From: Microbacterium sp. BH-3-3-3
GTDB taxonomy: Bacteria > Actinomycetota > Actinomycetes > Actinomycetales > Microbacteriaceae
Direction: 5' to 3'
DNA length: 64,000 bases
Assembly (NCBI RefSeq): GCF_001792815.1
Contig: NZ_CP017674.1
Span: 2,108,001-2,172,000, forward strand
In this document: one piece after another, positions 7,246-16,284 of the stretch
Numbering within the stretch: the first letter of the stretch is position 1
Layout of the letters: each line of letters begins with the position of its first letter
The notes under the pieces: model-generated
The model's database searches: none
Seen by the model: only the letters and a program-made list of their open reading frames with translations
Told to the model about the DNA's origin: nothing
Program-made: the position numbers and the translations under genes

Positions 7246-8379
7246 ATGACCGCCGTTCAGAAAGTCGCGATCGCCGGAGCCGGCGTCGCAGGCCTGGCCA
7301 CCGCCATCTTCCTCAGCAAGGCCGGCGTCGAGGTCGACCTCTACGACGCCCAGCCCGCGCTGTCCACGCGCGGATCGGGCATCACGCTGCAGGGCAACGC
7401 CCTGCGCGTCTTCGACGAGCTCGGCGTGTGGGACGAGATCGCCGCAGCCGGAAAGGCGTTCGAGGGCCTCAACCTGCGCGCCCCCGGCCCCGGCGCCCCC
7501 GTCGTCGCCGCTCTCCCCGACCTGAAGACCGGTGGTCCCGACTACCCCTCCACGATGGGCATGTCGCGCCCCGACCTCGCCCGCATCCTGCTGGCCGCGG
7601 CCGAGAAGAACGGGGCGCGCGTGCACTTCGGTCAGCGCGTGACACGCGTCTCGCAGACCGACGACGGCGTCGCGATCGAGGTCGACGGCGAGCCCGCGGG
7701 CACGTTCGACCTGCTCGTCGGGGCCGACGGCCTGCACTCCGCGGTGCGCGAGATGATCGGCATCCACGTCGCGCCCGAGCAGACCGGCATGGGCATCTGG
7801 CGCACCTTCGTGTCGCTCCCGCCCGACGTCGACCGCAGCGAGCTGTACTACGGCGGACCGATGTACATCGCCGGGTACACCCCCACCGGCGACGACACGA
7901 TGTACGCCTTCCTCGTCGAGGCGGCTCAAGACCGCTCCGGCGCCACGCCCGAAGAGGCCCGCCGCATCATGGTCGAGCAGTCCCGCGCGTACGACGGTCC
8001 GTGGAACCACATCCGCGCCGACATCGAGGCCGGCGCCGACGCCAACTACACGTGGTTCACTCGCCACCTCGTCGAGGCGCCGTGGAACCGCGGTCGCGCC
8101 GTCGTCATCGGCGACGCCGCGCACAGCTGCCCTCCCACGATCGCCCAGGGCGCCGCCCAGGGCCTCGAAGACGCGGCCGTGCTGAGCGAGCTCCTCGTGA
8201 ACCGGGGTGCCGTCGACCAGGCGCTGTGGGACGAGTTCCACACCCGCCGCGTCGAGCGGGCCAAGGCCATCGTCGAGGCCTCGGTGCAGCTCGGGCAGTG
8301 GCAGCTCGACGGCGTCCGCGACGCCGACATGGGCGGTCTGATGTTCGGCGTCGCGCAGCTCACGGCGGCCCGCGCGTGA
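7246..8379 (+). CDS. FAD-dependent aromatic monooxygenase
   Basis: A 377-residue group A flavoprotein hydroxylase. The FAD/ADP-binding GxGxxG is VAIAGAGVAGLATAIF at the N-terminus. The DG-type segment is LLVGADGLHSAVRE (around residue 160), and the second FAD motif VVIGDAAHSCPPTIAQGA lies around residue 285. The start at 7246 has AGAGAGG 8 nt upstream. Such enzymes use NAD(P)H and O2 to hydroxylate phenols, often replacing a carboxyl or preparing a catechol for ring cleavage. Its position between ring-cleavage and decarboxylase genes suggests it makes the dihydroxylated substrate of the 4227 dioxygenase. Confidence 0.85.
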   Translation: MTAVQKVAIAGAGVAGLATAIFLSKAGVEVDLYDAQPALSTRGSGITLQGNALRVFDELGVWDEIAAAGKAFEGLNLRAPGPGAPVVAALPDLKTGGPDYPSTMGMSRPDLARILLAAAEKNGARVHFGQRVTRVSQTDDGVAIEVDGEPAGTFDLLVGADGLHSAVREMIGIHVAPEQTGMGIWRTFVSLPPDVDRSELYYGGPMYIAGYTPTGDDTMYAFLVEAAQDRSGATPEEARRIMVEQSRAYDGPWNHIRADIEAGADANYTWFTRHLVEAPWNRGRAVVIGDAAHSCPPTIAQGAAQGLEDAAVLSELLVNRGAVDQALWDEFHTRRVERAKAIVEASVQLGQWQLDGVRDADMGGLMFGVAQLTAARA

Positions 8380-9413
8380 GCCTCACGAGCGACGGCGCCG
8401 CGAACGGCGAGATCACCGACGTCCACGCGCACCTGCTCATGCCCGGCCTGCACGCCGAGGTCGAGCGTCGCGTGCCCGACGAGGTGCAGGCCGCGGCCGA
8501 CCTCGAGCGGCGGCGCAACGGCGTCGAGAGCCTGCAGGCCTCGGGCCGCATGATCGGCGAGCGCTTCCCGCGCCTCACCGACGTGGGCGCCCGCCTGGCC
8601 GCGATGGACGCGCAGGGCGTCGACCGGCAGTGGGTCAGCCCCTCTCCGAACCACTTCTACCCGTGGGCGAACGAGGGTCTCGCGACCTGGGCGAGCGGTG
8701 AGGCGAACCGCCTGATCGCCGAGCACGTCGCCGCCGCCCCCGACCGCCTCGTCGGCCTCGGCGTCGTGCCGCTGCAGCACCCGCACCTCGTCGTCGACGC
8801 GCTCGACGACGCCGTGCTCGGTCGCGGTCTCGCGGGTGTGGAGATCTCGTCGTTCGCGGGCGACGTCGAGCTCAGCGACCCGCGTCTGGAGCCTTTCTGG
8901 GCGCGCGCGGCGGAGCTGCGGGCCGTGGTGTTCCTGCACCCGTTCGGCTGCTCGCTCGACGAGCGCCTCGACCGCTTCTACCTCTCCAACACCGTCGGGC
9001 AGCCGACCGAGAACGCCGTCGCGCTGTCGCACCTGATTTTCGCGGGCGTGCTGGACCGGCATCCGGGGCTCCGACTCGTCGCCGCGCACGGCGGCGGGTA
9101 CCTCCCCACCGCGATCGGGCGCTCCGACCGCGCGTGGACGGTGCGCCCCGAGGCGCACGGCTGCGCGCACGCGCCGTCGACGTACCTCTCGCGGATCTGG
9201 TTCGACACCGTCGTGCACGACGAGCGGGCGCTCCGCTGGCTCGTCGAGGTGGCGGGGGCCGACCGCGTGCTCCTCGGCAGCGACTTCCCCTTCGACATGG
9301 GTCTCGACGAGCCCGTCGCGTTCGTGCGCGGGGCGGGACTGCCCGATGAGGCCGTCCGCGCCGTGCTGGGCGAGAACGCCGCCGACCTGCTGCGCACCCG
9401 GGTGCACGCGTGA
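8376..9413 (+). CDS. Amidohydrolase-2 family metal-dependent (ACMSD-like) decarboxylase/hydrolase
   Basis: A 345-residue TIM-barrel metalloenzyme beginning at a GTG that overlaps the preceding stop (GTGA). Expected metal and catalytic residues are visible: HxH in TDVHAHLLMP, His in VVFLHPFGCS, His in VAAHGGGYLP and Asp in LLGSDFPFDMG. This order matches ACMSD and gamma-resorcylate-type decarboxylases (PF04909). These remove CO2 from aromatic or muconate-like acids without a redox cofactor. In this operon decarboxylation of an aromatic acid or of the ring-fission product is plausible. Hydrolysis of a lactone is the alternative. Confidence 0.83.
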   Translation: MSLTSDGAANGEITDVHAHLLMPGLHAEVERRVPDEVQAAADLERRRNGVESLQASGRMIGERFPRLTDVGARLAAMDAQGVDRQWVSPSPNHFYPWANEGLATWASGEANRLIAEHVAAAPDRLVGLGVVPLQHPHLVVDALDDAVLGRGLAGVEISSFAGDVELSDPRLEPFWARAAELRAVVFLHPFGCSLDERLDRFYLSNTVGQPTENAVALSHLIFAGVLDRHPGLRLVAAHGGGYLPTAIGRSDRAWTVRPEAHGCAHAPSTYLSRIWFDTVVHDERALRWLVEVAGADRVLLGSDFPFDMGLDEPVAFVRGAGLPDEAVRAVLGENAADLLRTRVHA

Positions 9414-10381
9414 GAATCGCGCGCTGGGCCGACGGTGCCGACATCGGCGAGGGTTTCATCGAGGCCGACACCGTCGTCCCGTTTCCCGACGGCCTCCGGG
9501 TCGCCGAGGTGCTCGCTCAGGGTCTGAGCGCGCTCCCCGGGCTGTTCGCCCGTCGTGACACCGACACCGCGCGCCCCCTGGCCGAGGTGCGCCTGCTCGC
9601 CCCGCTGGTTCCGGCGTCGATCCGCGACTTCGTGGCTTTCGAGGAGCACGTCGAGGGTGTGAGCGCCTCGGTCGACGGAAAGAGCGAGGTCGTGCCCGAG
9701 TGGTACGAGGCCCCCACGTTCTACTTCACCAATCCGCACACCGTCCGCGCGACGGGCGACGTCGTGGCGATCCCCGAGACGCAGCGCCTCGACGTCGAGC
9801 TCGAGCTGGCCGCCGTCATCGGAGCGGTCCCGGGTTCGGACGGCGAGAATCTGGATACCGTCGCCGCCGCGGACCACATCTTCGGATACACCGTGATGAA
9901 CGACTGGTCGGCCCGCGACCTGCAGTCGCGCGAGATGAAGGTGCGCCTGGGACCCGCGAAGGGCAAGGACTTCGCCATGACCCTCGGACCGTGGATCGTC
10001 ACGGCCGACGAGCTGGAGCCCTTTCTCGACGACGAGGGCTTCCTCGCCGTGCGCGCCGAACTCTTCATCAACGGCGAACGCATCGGTCACGACCTCGTGT
10101 CGAACATGGGCTGGCCCTTTCCCGAGCTCGTCGCGTACGCCGCGCGCAACTCCGTCGTCGTCCCGGGCGACGTGCTCGGCTCGGGCACGGTCGGCAACGG
10201 GGGGTGCCTCGGCGAGCTGTGGGGCCGTCGCGGCGGCCTCGACCCCCGCCCGCTCGCACCCGGCGACGAGGTGCGCCTGGTGATCGAGGGCGTCGGCGAA
10301 GTCGTGAACGTCGTCGGCGAGCGCGTCGCGGCGCCGCCCGTACCCCGCGCCCGCGTCCGGTCGCGAGCGCGCGCGAGATGA
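9410..10381 (+). CDS. Second fumarylacetoacetate hydrolase-family protein
   Basis: A 323-residue FAH-fold protein starting at a GTG that overlaps the amidohydrolase stop. Diagnostic stretches are IRDFVAFEEHVEG, YFTNPHTVRATG, LDVELELAAVIG (metal ligands), FGYTVMNDWSARDLQ and GSGTVGNGGCLGELWG. The last resembles the substrate pocket of true fumarylacetoacetases/acylpyruvases more than the first paralogue does. The two FAH proteins are only distantly alike, so they probably act on successive intermediates. A basic Arg-rich tail follows the fold. A gap of about 130 bp separates it from the SDR gene. Confidence 0.83.
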   Translation: MRIARWADGADIGEGFIEADTVVPFPDGLRVAEVLAQGLSALPGLFARRDTDTARPLAEVRLLAPLVPASIRDFVAFEEHVEGVSASVDGKSEVVPEWYEAPTFYFTNPHTVRATGDVVAIPETQRLDVELELAAVIGAVPGSDGENLDTVAAADHIFGYTVMNDWSARDLQSREMKVRLGPAKGKDFAMTLGPWIVTADELEPFLDDEGFLAVRAELFINGERIGHDLVSNMGWPFPELVAYAARNSVVVPGDVLGSGTVGNGGCLGELWGRRGGLDPRPLAPGDEVRLVIEGVGEVVNVVGERVAAPPVPRARVRSRARAR

Positions 10382-10511
10382 GCCCGCGTCGCGGTGCCGC
10401 CCGGGCCCCGCACCGATGTTCGGGTGACGGGAGCCTGCGTCCGGCGCGACGAGCGCGGCGGGGTCTCCCTCTCGCGAACGGTCGGTCGCGGCCGACCCGG
10501 CGGCGATCGCG

Positions 10512-11303
10512 ATGACGTCCGACGGCGACCCCGTCCTGCGGCTCCCCGGTCTCGCCGGCAACCTGTTCGTCGTCACCGGAGCGGCGGGTGGGCAGGGGGC
10601 CGAAGACGCGCTGACCCTCGCTCGCGCGGGCGCCGAGGTGGTCGCCGTCGACCTGGCCGCCGCGGCCCCCGATCTGCTGGCCGCCGCTCCCGCGGATTCG
10701 ATCGCCTACCGGCGCCTCGACGTCTCGTCCGAGGGCGAGTGGGCATCCCTCGCGACCGCCCTGACGGGTCGTCGTGTGCGCGGGCTCGTCAACAACGCCG
10801 GAATCACCCACCGCGCGCGCATCGGCTCACTCGATCGCTCCGACTGGGATCGCGTGTTCGCCGTGAACGTCACGGGTGCGATGCTCGGCATCCAGGCCCT
10901 CCTTCCGCTGATGGATGCCGGGTCCTCGATCGTCAACATCGGCTCGGTCGCGGGACTCACCGGGCACTACACGGCGGCGTACACCGCGAGCAAGTGGGCT
11001 CTGCGGGGCCTCACGCACGCCTGCGTCACGGAGCTCGGGCCCCGCGGCATCCGGGTCAACCTCGTGCACCCGGGCTACATCCGCACCCCCATGACCGCGA
11101 GCGCCCCTCCCGCCTTCGTGGAGGCCAACGCGGCCGTGATCCCGCTCCACCGCGCGGGTGAGGTCGGTGAGGTGGCGTCGATCGTCGCCTTCCTGCTCTC
11201 GGATGCCGCGACCTTCCTCACGGGCGCCGAGATCGGTGTCGACGGCGGTCAGGCGCTGTCGGGGGCGGCCGCGTACCTCTCGGATGCGCTCCGCTCGCCG
11301 TAA
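10512..11303 (+). CDS. Short-chain dehydrogenase/reductase
   Basis: A 263-residue classical SDR: cofactor motif TGAAGGQG near residue 22, NNAG around residue 94, catalytic Ser in NIGSVAG and Tyr/Lys in YTASKWAL, and the C-terminal GAEIGVDGGQ. The Asp after the second strand (VAVDLAA) favours NAD over NADP. It is the last gene of the aromatic operon. Its stop codon lies just before the promoter/operator of the transporter gene at 11306-11333. A role in oxidising or reducing a keto or hydroxy intermediate is inferred. Confidence 0.85.
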   Translation: MTSDGDPVLRLPGLAGNLFVVTGAAGGQGAEDALTLARAGAEVVAVDLAAAAPDLLAAAPADSIAYRRLDVSSEGEWASLATALTGRRVRGLVNNAGITHRARIGSLDRSDWDRVFAVNVTGAMLGIQALLPLMDAGSSIVNIGSVAGLTGHYTAAYTASKWALRGLTHACVTELGPRGIRVNLVHPGYIRTPMTASAPPAFVEANAAVIPLHRAGEVGEVASIVAFLLSDAATFLTGAEIGVDGGQALSGAAAYLSDALRSP

Positions 11304-11305
11304 TG

Positions 11306-11333
11306 TTGAATTTCGACATAAGTCGGTTATGAT
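11306..11333 (+). promoter_or_regulatory. Promoter with embedded operator for the transporter/oxidase pair
   Basis: TTGAAT (11306-11311) and TATGAT (11328-11333), spaced by 16 bp, make a good sigma-70-like promoter. The spacer contains CGACATAAGTCG (11314-11325), the same CGAC-N4-GTCG palindrome as at 790-801 before the carBC-like genes. Repressor bound there would occlude RNA polymerase. The shared 16-18 bp block is strong evidence that the two units are co-regulated. Confidence 0.65.
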
Positions 11334-11433
11334 GAGGGGGACGTCGGGGCTCACGCAGCCCGTTCGCCCGGTGAGGGAGCCGGAGCGGCACATACGGTCG
11401 CGTCGATCGCCCGGTCGTACGGGCGCCCCGCGA

Positions 11434-12927
11434 ATGACTCTCTCTCCCGCCCGCGTACGCATCCTCGTCGCGGCCCTGCTCACGGTGTCGTTCCTCGGCG
11501 CCCTCGACCACACCGTCGTCTCGACCTCGCTCGCCACGATCGCCGGCGACCTCGGCGCCCTCGAGCACATGAGCTGGATCATGGTCGGCTACACGTTGGC
11601 CGCGACCGCCATGCTCCCCGTGCTCGGCAAGCTCGGCGACATCGTCGGGCCGCGCCGCGTGTTCCTCGTATCGATCGTGACCTTCCTCGTCGCGTCGCTC
11701 ATCTGCGGCTTCGCGCCCGACCTGGGCTGGCTGATCGCCGCGCGCGTCCTGCAGGGGCTCGGCTCGGCGGGCATCCAGCTGATGTCGCAGACGATCATCG
11801 CCCGCGTCACCAGCCCGCGGCAGCGCCCCCGCTACATGGCGATCATCGGTGCGGCCTTCCCCGTCGCGATCGTCGTCGGGCCCGTCGTCGGCGGTCTCAT
11901 CACCGACTACTGGGGATGGTCGTGGGTGTTCTGGATCAACATCCCCGTCGGCCTCGTCGCCCTCGCCCTCGCCCTGATCGCCCTTCCGCGCCTTCCCGGC
12001 GGCGCCCACCCGCGCTTCGACATCCCCGGCTCCGTCGTGTTCACCGGCTCGCTGCTCGCGCTCGTGCTGGCCGTGACCTGGATCGGCGACGAAGGCCTGC
12101 GCCCCGCGGCGGTCATCTGCGCGGTCGCGGCGGTCGTCGGCATCCTGGCCCTCGTCGCGATCGAGCGGCGCGCGGCCGAGCCGATCCTGCCGCCCAGGAT
12201 CCTGCGCAACCGCACGATCCTGGCCTGCCTCGGCCTCTCGCTCATCATCGGCGCCGGGCTGTTCGCGGTCGTCGCGTACGTGCCCACGTACATCCAGATG
12301 GCGTACCGCACGACGGCGACCGTGTCGGGTCTCGTCCCCATCGCGACCGTGCTCGGCATGCTCGTCAGCAACCTGCTCACCGGGTGGCTCGTGAGCCGCT
12401 CCGGCCGCTACCGCGCCTACCCGGTCATCGGCACCGCGCTCGGAGCCGCCGGCCTCGGCGTCATGGCCGCGCTCCCCGTGGGAGCGCCGCTGTGGGTTCC
12501 GATGATCGTCATGGCGACCGTCGGCATCGGGACCGGCTCCTTCATGAACCTCATCTTCGCCGTCGTCCAGAGCGCCGCGCGGCGCGACGACCTCGGCGCC
12601 GTCACCGCCACGACCAACATCGTGCGCCAGGTCGGCTCAGCCGTCGGCACCGCGGTCATCGGGGGCGTGGTCGGCTTCGGCGTCGCGGCGAACCTCCCCT
12701 CGGGGGTGGATGCCAACACCCTGACCCCCGCGGCGGTCCGCGCCGCGCCCGCCGACCTGCAGGACCAGGTCGCCGCGATCTACCACGACGTCTTCGCCCC
12801 CGTCTTCCTCGGCCTCGCGGTCGTCTACGCCTGCGGCGTCGTCATCGCGCTGCTGCTTCCCCCGGGACGTCTGTCCGACGAAACGCCCACCCCGGCGGCC
12901 CCCGCCGCCGCCCGTCAACCCGCCTGA
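11434..12927 (+). CDS. MFS transporter, DHA2 (14-TMS) family
   Basis: A 497-residue integral membrane protein with about 14 hydrophobic helices. Motif A of the MFS is GKLGDIVGPRRVFL after helix 2, and the DHA2 motif C region is FPVAIVVGPVVGG. DHA2 proteins are usually proton-coupled drug exporters. Here the gene shares an operon and a repressible promoter with the CarA-like oxidase. It may therefore import a C-glycoside or export an aromatic, and sequence alone does not decide. The start at 11434 lacks a clear Shine-Dalgarno. In-frame ATGs at 11329 and 11332 overlap the -10 box and are less likely. Confidence 0.83.
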   Translation: MTLSPARVRILVAALLTVSFLGALDHTVVSTSLATIAGDLGALEHMSWIMVGYTLAATAMLPVLGKLGDIVGPRRVFLVSIVTFLVASLICGFAPDLGWLIAARVLQGLGSAGIQLMSQTIIARVTSPRQRPRYMAIIGAAFPVAIVVGPVVGGLITDYWGWSWVFWINIPVGLVALALALIALPRLPGGAHPRFDIPGSVVFTGSLLALVLAVTWIGDEGLRPAAVICAVAAVVGILALVAIERRAAEPILPPRILRNRTILACLGLSLIIGAGLFAVVAYVPTYIQMAYRTTATVSGLVPIATVLGMLVSNLLTGWLVSRSGRYRAYPVIGTALGAAGLGVMAALPVGAPLWVPMIVMATVGIGTGSFMNLIFAVVQSAARRDDLGAVTATTNIVRQVGSAVGTAVIGGVVGFGVAANLPSGVDANTLTPAAVRAAPADLQDQVAAIYHDVFAPVFLGLAVVYACGVVIALLLPPGRLSDETPTPAAPAAARQPA

Positions 12928-12953
12928 TCCCCGCCCGTCTCGAAGGAGAGAAC

Positions 12954-14567
12954 ATGTCCGACACCCCCACCATCGCCGTCGTCGGCAGCGGGCCCATCGG
13001 TGCCGCCTACGCCCGCGTCCTGCTCGAGAACCTCCCCACCGCCCGCGTGATCATGTTCGAGGCCGGCCCCCAGGTCACCGAACGCCCCGGCGAGAGCGTG
13101 CGCAACATCGTCGACCCCGACGAGAAGGCCCGCGCCCGCGAGCGCTCGCAGGGCCCGCAGGCCGGGGACTTCCGCGAGTCGCTGGGCCTGCCCGCCGGTG
13201 CCGTCGTCGAGGGCATGTTCACCGCCCGCCAGGGCACCCACCTGCTCGACTTCGGCGGCGAGGGCTCGGCGCACGCGCCGACCTTCCCCGCCGCGGCCGC
13301 CGCCACCAACGTCGGCGGCCAGGGCTCGCACTGGACCTGCGCGATCCCACGCCCCGCCTTCAGCGAGAAGCTCGACTTCATCGCCGACGACGAATGGGAA
13401 GACCTCATCACCACCGCCGAGGACCTCCTGCACCACCAGAGCGCCGCCTTCTCGGACTCGCCCGTCGGCGCGGCCATCCGCACCCTGCTCGACCGGGAAT
13501 TCGCCGCCGAACTGCCCGAGGGCTACGGCGTCAGCACCCTCCCCGTAGCCGGCGACCCGCAGCCCGACGGCTCCATGCGCTGGGCCGGCGCCGACATGGT
13601 GCTCGGACCCCTGATCGAGCCGGGAACCGACACCGCCGCCCGCTTCGACCTGCGCGATCTCACCCTCGTGCGTCGCATCGAGCACGACGGCACCCACGTA
13701 CGCGGACTCGTCGTCGAGGACCTCCGCACCCGGGAGGAATCCTTCGTCGACGCGGATGCCGTGATCGTCGCCGCCGACGCCTTCCGCTCGCCGCAGCTGC
13801 TGTGGGCCTCGGGCATCCGTCCCGCGCCGCTGGGCCGCTACCTCACCGAGCACCACGTTGTCATCAGCACCGTGTCGCTCGACCAGGAGCGCATGAGCGC
13901 CCTCGTCTCGGACGACGAGCTCGAGGCGGAACTCGCCCGCCGCGCCACGAACCCCGCCGACCCGGTCGCCGCGGTCAACCGCATCCCCTTCTCGGAGCCC
14001 GCCCACCCGTACTCGGCGCAGATCATGTACGCCGAGAACCCTCCCTTCCCTCTCGATCCGGCCCACCCCCAGGCGGGCAACCGTTGGGGATACGTCAACA
14101 TGGGCTTCGGCGTGCGCAAGTTCCCCCGCGTCGAAGACGGCGCCACCTTCAGCGACGACGAGCTCGACTACCGCGGTCTGCCCAACTTCACGATCGAGTA
14201 CGCCCTCACCGAACGCGAGGAAGCCGAGATCGCCGAGGCCACGCAGCGCCTCCGCCGCGCCGGCTCGGCGCTGGGCACCTTCATCGCGGAACCCCGCCTG
14301 CTCCCCAACGGCTCGAGCCTGCACTACATGGGCACGATGCGCGCCGGCACCGACGAGGCCACCTCGGTCGCCGATCCGTACTCCCGCGTGTGGGGCTTCG
14401 ACAACCTCCTCGTCGGCGGCAACGGTCTGATCCCGACCGCCAACACGATGAACCCCACCCTGACGAGCGTCGCCATCGCCGTGCGCGGCGCCCGCCACCT
14501 CGCCGACGAACTGCGCGCGGATGCGGGCGGCGCCGACGAGGAGCGCCCAGTCGAAGCCGCCGTCTGA
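12954..14567 (+). CDS. GMC-family C-glycoside 3-oxidase (CarA-like pyranose oxidase)
   Basis: A 537-residue FAD enzyme of the GMC/pyranose-oxidase group. The N-terminal Rossmann motif is VVGSGPIGAAYARVLLE. The substrate-side NVGGQGSHWTCAIPRP lies around residue 120. The C-terminal catalytic pair appears as His in SSLHYMGTMRAG and Asn in NTMNPTLTSVA, preceded by LVGGNGLIPTA. It matches what I know of bacterial CarA-type C-glycoside 3-oxidases (described in Microbacterium, Arthrobacter and others). These oxidise C3 of the glucosyl group so that a CarBC-type lyase can break the C-C bond. AAGGAGAG 5 nt before the ATG is a strong ribosome-binding site. Pyranose 2-oxidase with a free sugar substrate is the alternative. 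Confidence 0.82.
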   Translation: MSDTPTIAVVGSGPIGAAYARVLLENLPTARVIMFEAGPQVTERPGESVRNIVDPDEKARARERSQGPQAGDFRESLGLPAGAVVEGMFTARQGTHLLDFGGEGSAHAPTFPAAAAATNVGGQGSHWTCAIPRPAFSEKLDFIADDEWEDLITTAEDLLHHQSAAFSDSPVGAAIRTLLDREFAAELPEGYGVSTLPVAGDPQPDGSMRWAGADMVLGPLIEPGTDTAARFDLRDLTLVRRIEHDGTHVRGLVVEDLRTREESFVDADAVIVAADAFRSPQLLWASGIRPAPLGRYLTEHHVVISTVSLDQERMSALVSDDELEAELARRATNPADPVAAVNRIPFSEPAHPYSAQIMYAENPPFPLDPAHPQAGNRWGYVNMGFGVRKFPRVEDGATFSDDELDYRGLPNFTIEYALTEREEAEIAEATQRLRRAGSALGTFIAEPRLLPNGSSLHYMGTMRAGTDEATSVADPYSRVWGFDNLLVGGNGLIPTANTMNPTLTSVAIAVRGARHLADELRADAGGADEERPVEAAV

Positions 14568-14666
14568 GGCCGGGGCCGGGACGATCGACATCCCGGCCCC
14601 GGCGCTCAGGATCGGTCCGGTGGTGCAGGCGAATCAGCTCGCGCGGGCGCACCGATCCCCCGGTGT

Positions 14667-16112
14667 TCATCCGTGCCCGGGGCTCTCTTCGCGCGGTCTC
14701 GGCGCAGCGGGTGGGGTTGGCGCGCCGCGTCGAGGGCCGGGAACGAAAGCCACGGCGGGCGGGTAGGGGCGGGGCTCGTCGACGTACGTCCGCCCGGTGG
14801 GCGAGGTCCATTCGAGCACCCCGCCCTCACGCTGCCGCACCTTCCAGGCGGTGAACTGCTTCTGGGTGTGGTGACGCTGACACAGGTGGGCGAGGTTGCC
14901 CGTCTCGGTACGGCCACCCAGAGCGTGATCGTGCGTGTGGTCGACTTCGCACCGGATCGCGGGGGCGGTGCACCCGGGCCAGCGGCAGTGGCGGTCTCTC
15001 GCCCTCAGGTAACGGTCGATGGCGGCCGTGCGCTGATAGGTGTCGACGTGCAGCACGGCCCCGGTGATGGGGTGGGTGATCACGCGGTCCCACGGACGTG
15101 TGGTCGACTCGGCCAGCCGGCGAGCGGTGGCGGCGTCGATGGGACCGTGCCCCACCAGCTCGGCGGGGTCGGCGTTCTCGCGGCCGGGGTCGAGCATCGT
15201 CAGGGCCGGAACGACGACCTGTACCCGGGCGCGGATGGCTCCGAGGGTCCCCGGCCCGTCGTCGTCGCGGGTCGGGTCGGACAGGGGCGCTGCCGTGAGG
15301 AGCAGGTCGGCGAGGAGGTCGGCCCGCACCTGATCAGGCGTGCGCACGTCGGGCGCGGGTGGCGCCTGCGGCGTCCGGCCACTCACGGGGGCGCCGCCGG
15401 CGGGCGCGCGGCTCGCCTCGCCGCTGTCCCGTGTCGCGGTGACCGGGGGCCGCGCGTCACGGGCATCGACGAGTGCCCGGCTCTGCTGCATCAGCCGGTC
15501 GTAGATCCCGACCGCGAGCACCGTCGGCAGCGTCGCAATGAGATCGGACATGCCGTCGTCGCCCCGGACGACCCGCACGTTCCGCCGCGCGCGACCGGCG
15601 CGGTGGCGTTCGGTGAGGGTGGTCGGCTGCAGCCGCTCGGCCAGTGCCGCCAGGCGCGTCCGGAGCAGGCCGGGGCTGAGCCCCTCGGCCTCGGCGGCGG
15701 CGAGGGCGTCGAACTCCCGATGCCGTTGCGTGGGCAATGTCTCGCCGATGTCGGTGATCACGTGGACGTGCGCTCGCGCCAGAGCGCCCGACTGCCAAGC
15801 ATCGAGCGTCGCCGGAAAGCTCTCGGCGATCAGCATCGCTTGTCGGATCTGCGCCTGCACGGTGCGATCCGACAGGTGCTCGGCGGCCCCGATCTCGGAC
15901 GCCACCTCCCGGAGGGCCAGATCGGCCTCCCGCGACGACGCCGGTCGCCCTGCGCGTCCCCTGAGGGCGAGACGCCCCGCTCGAGCCAACGCGCGCACCC
16001 GCCGGGCTTCGACGGAGGCCATCGCGGCATCCAGATCGAGCACGTCGGTCACCACCGACGCGAGAGCCGGAGCCCCGTGATCGGGTTCTGGTGACGAGGC
16101 CGGCGATTGCAT
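14667..16112 (-). CDS. DUF222 / HNH endonuclease-signature protein
   Basis: A 481-residue member of the actinobacterial DUF222 (13E12-repeat) family. A helical N-terminal domain of about 300 residues is followed by an HNH nuclease motif with a CxxxxC zinc knuckle: CRWPGCTAPAIRCEVDHTHD, then NLAHLCQRHH about 20 residues on. Multiple divergent copies are normal in actinobacterial genomes and their biological role is unsettled. TAGCGT lies 6 nt before the ATG, suggesting a leaderless mRNA. It separates the C-glycoside island from the ThuA/Gfo genes. Confidence 0.85.
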   Translation of the reverse strand: MQSPASSPEPDHGAPALASVVTDVLDLDAAMASVEARRVRALARAGRLALRGRAGRPASSREADLALREVASEIGAAEHLSDRTVQAQIRQAMLIAESFPATLDAWQSGALARAHVHVITDIGETLPTQRHREFDALAAAEAEGLSPGLLRTRLAALAERLQPTTLTERHRAGRARRNVRVVRGDDGMSDLIATLPTVLAVGIYDRLMQQSRALVDARDARPPVTATRDSGEASRAPAGGAPVSGRTPQAPPAPDVRTPDQVRADLLADLLLTAAPLSDPTRDDDGPGTLGAIRARVQVVVPALTMLDPGRENADPAELVGHGPIDAATARRLAESTTRPWDRVITHPITGAVLHVDTYQRTAAIDRYLRARDRHCRWPGCTAPAIRCEVDHTHDHALGGRTETGNLAHLCQRHHTQKQFTAWKVRQREGGVLEWTSPTGRTYVDEPRPYPPAVAFVPGPRRGAPTPPAAPRPREESPGHG

Positions 16113-16284
16113 GTGTGCACGCTAGCGGGGGCCTTCGACACCCTGACGAGGTCTGCGGCGAGATCGGGATGGATGACGGGACTCGGCCGATGGGGAGGAG
16201 TGGCGGGGCATCACTCGGCGCGAAGAGATGTCGCGCGCACGCCGCGCGATTCGCGAAGGCCCACGGGTTCCGCGGGCGCCTTCG

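Noticed and set aside
11158..11433. N-terminal extension of the transporter gene
   Set aside because: It would overlap the SDR gene and the promoter/operator and add a non-hydrophobic Arg-rich segment before the first helix.
14667..16112. HNH gene as a mobile-element or homing endonuclease
   Set aside because: It belongs to the ubiquitous actinobacterial DUF222 family, with normal base composition and no flanking repeats or target duplication.
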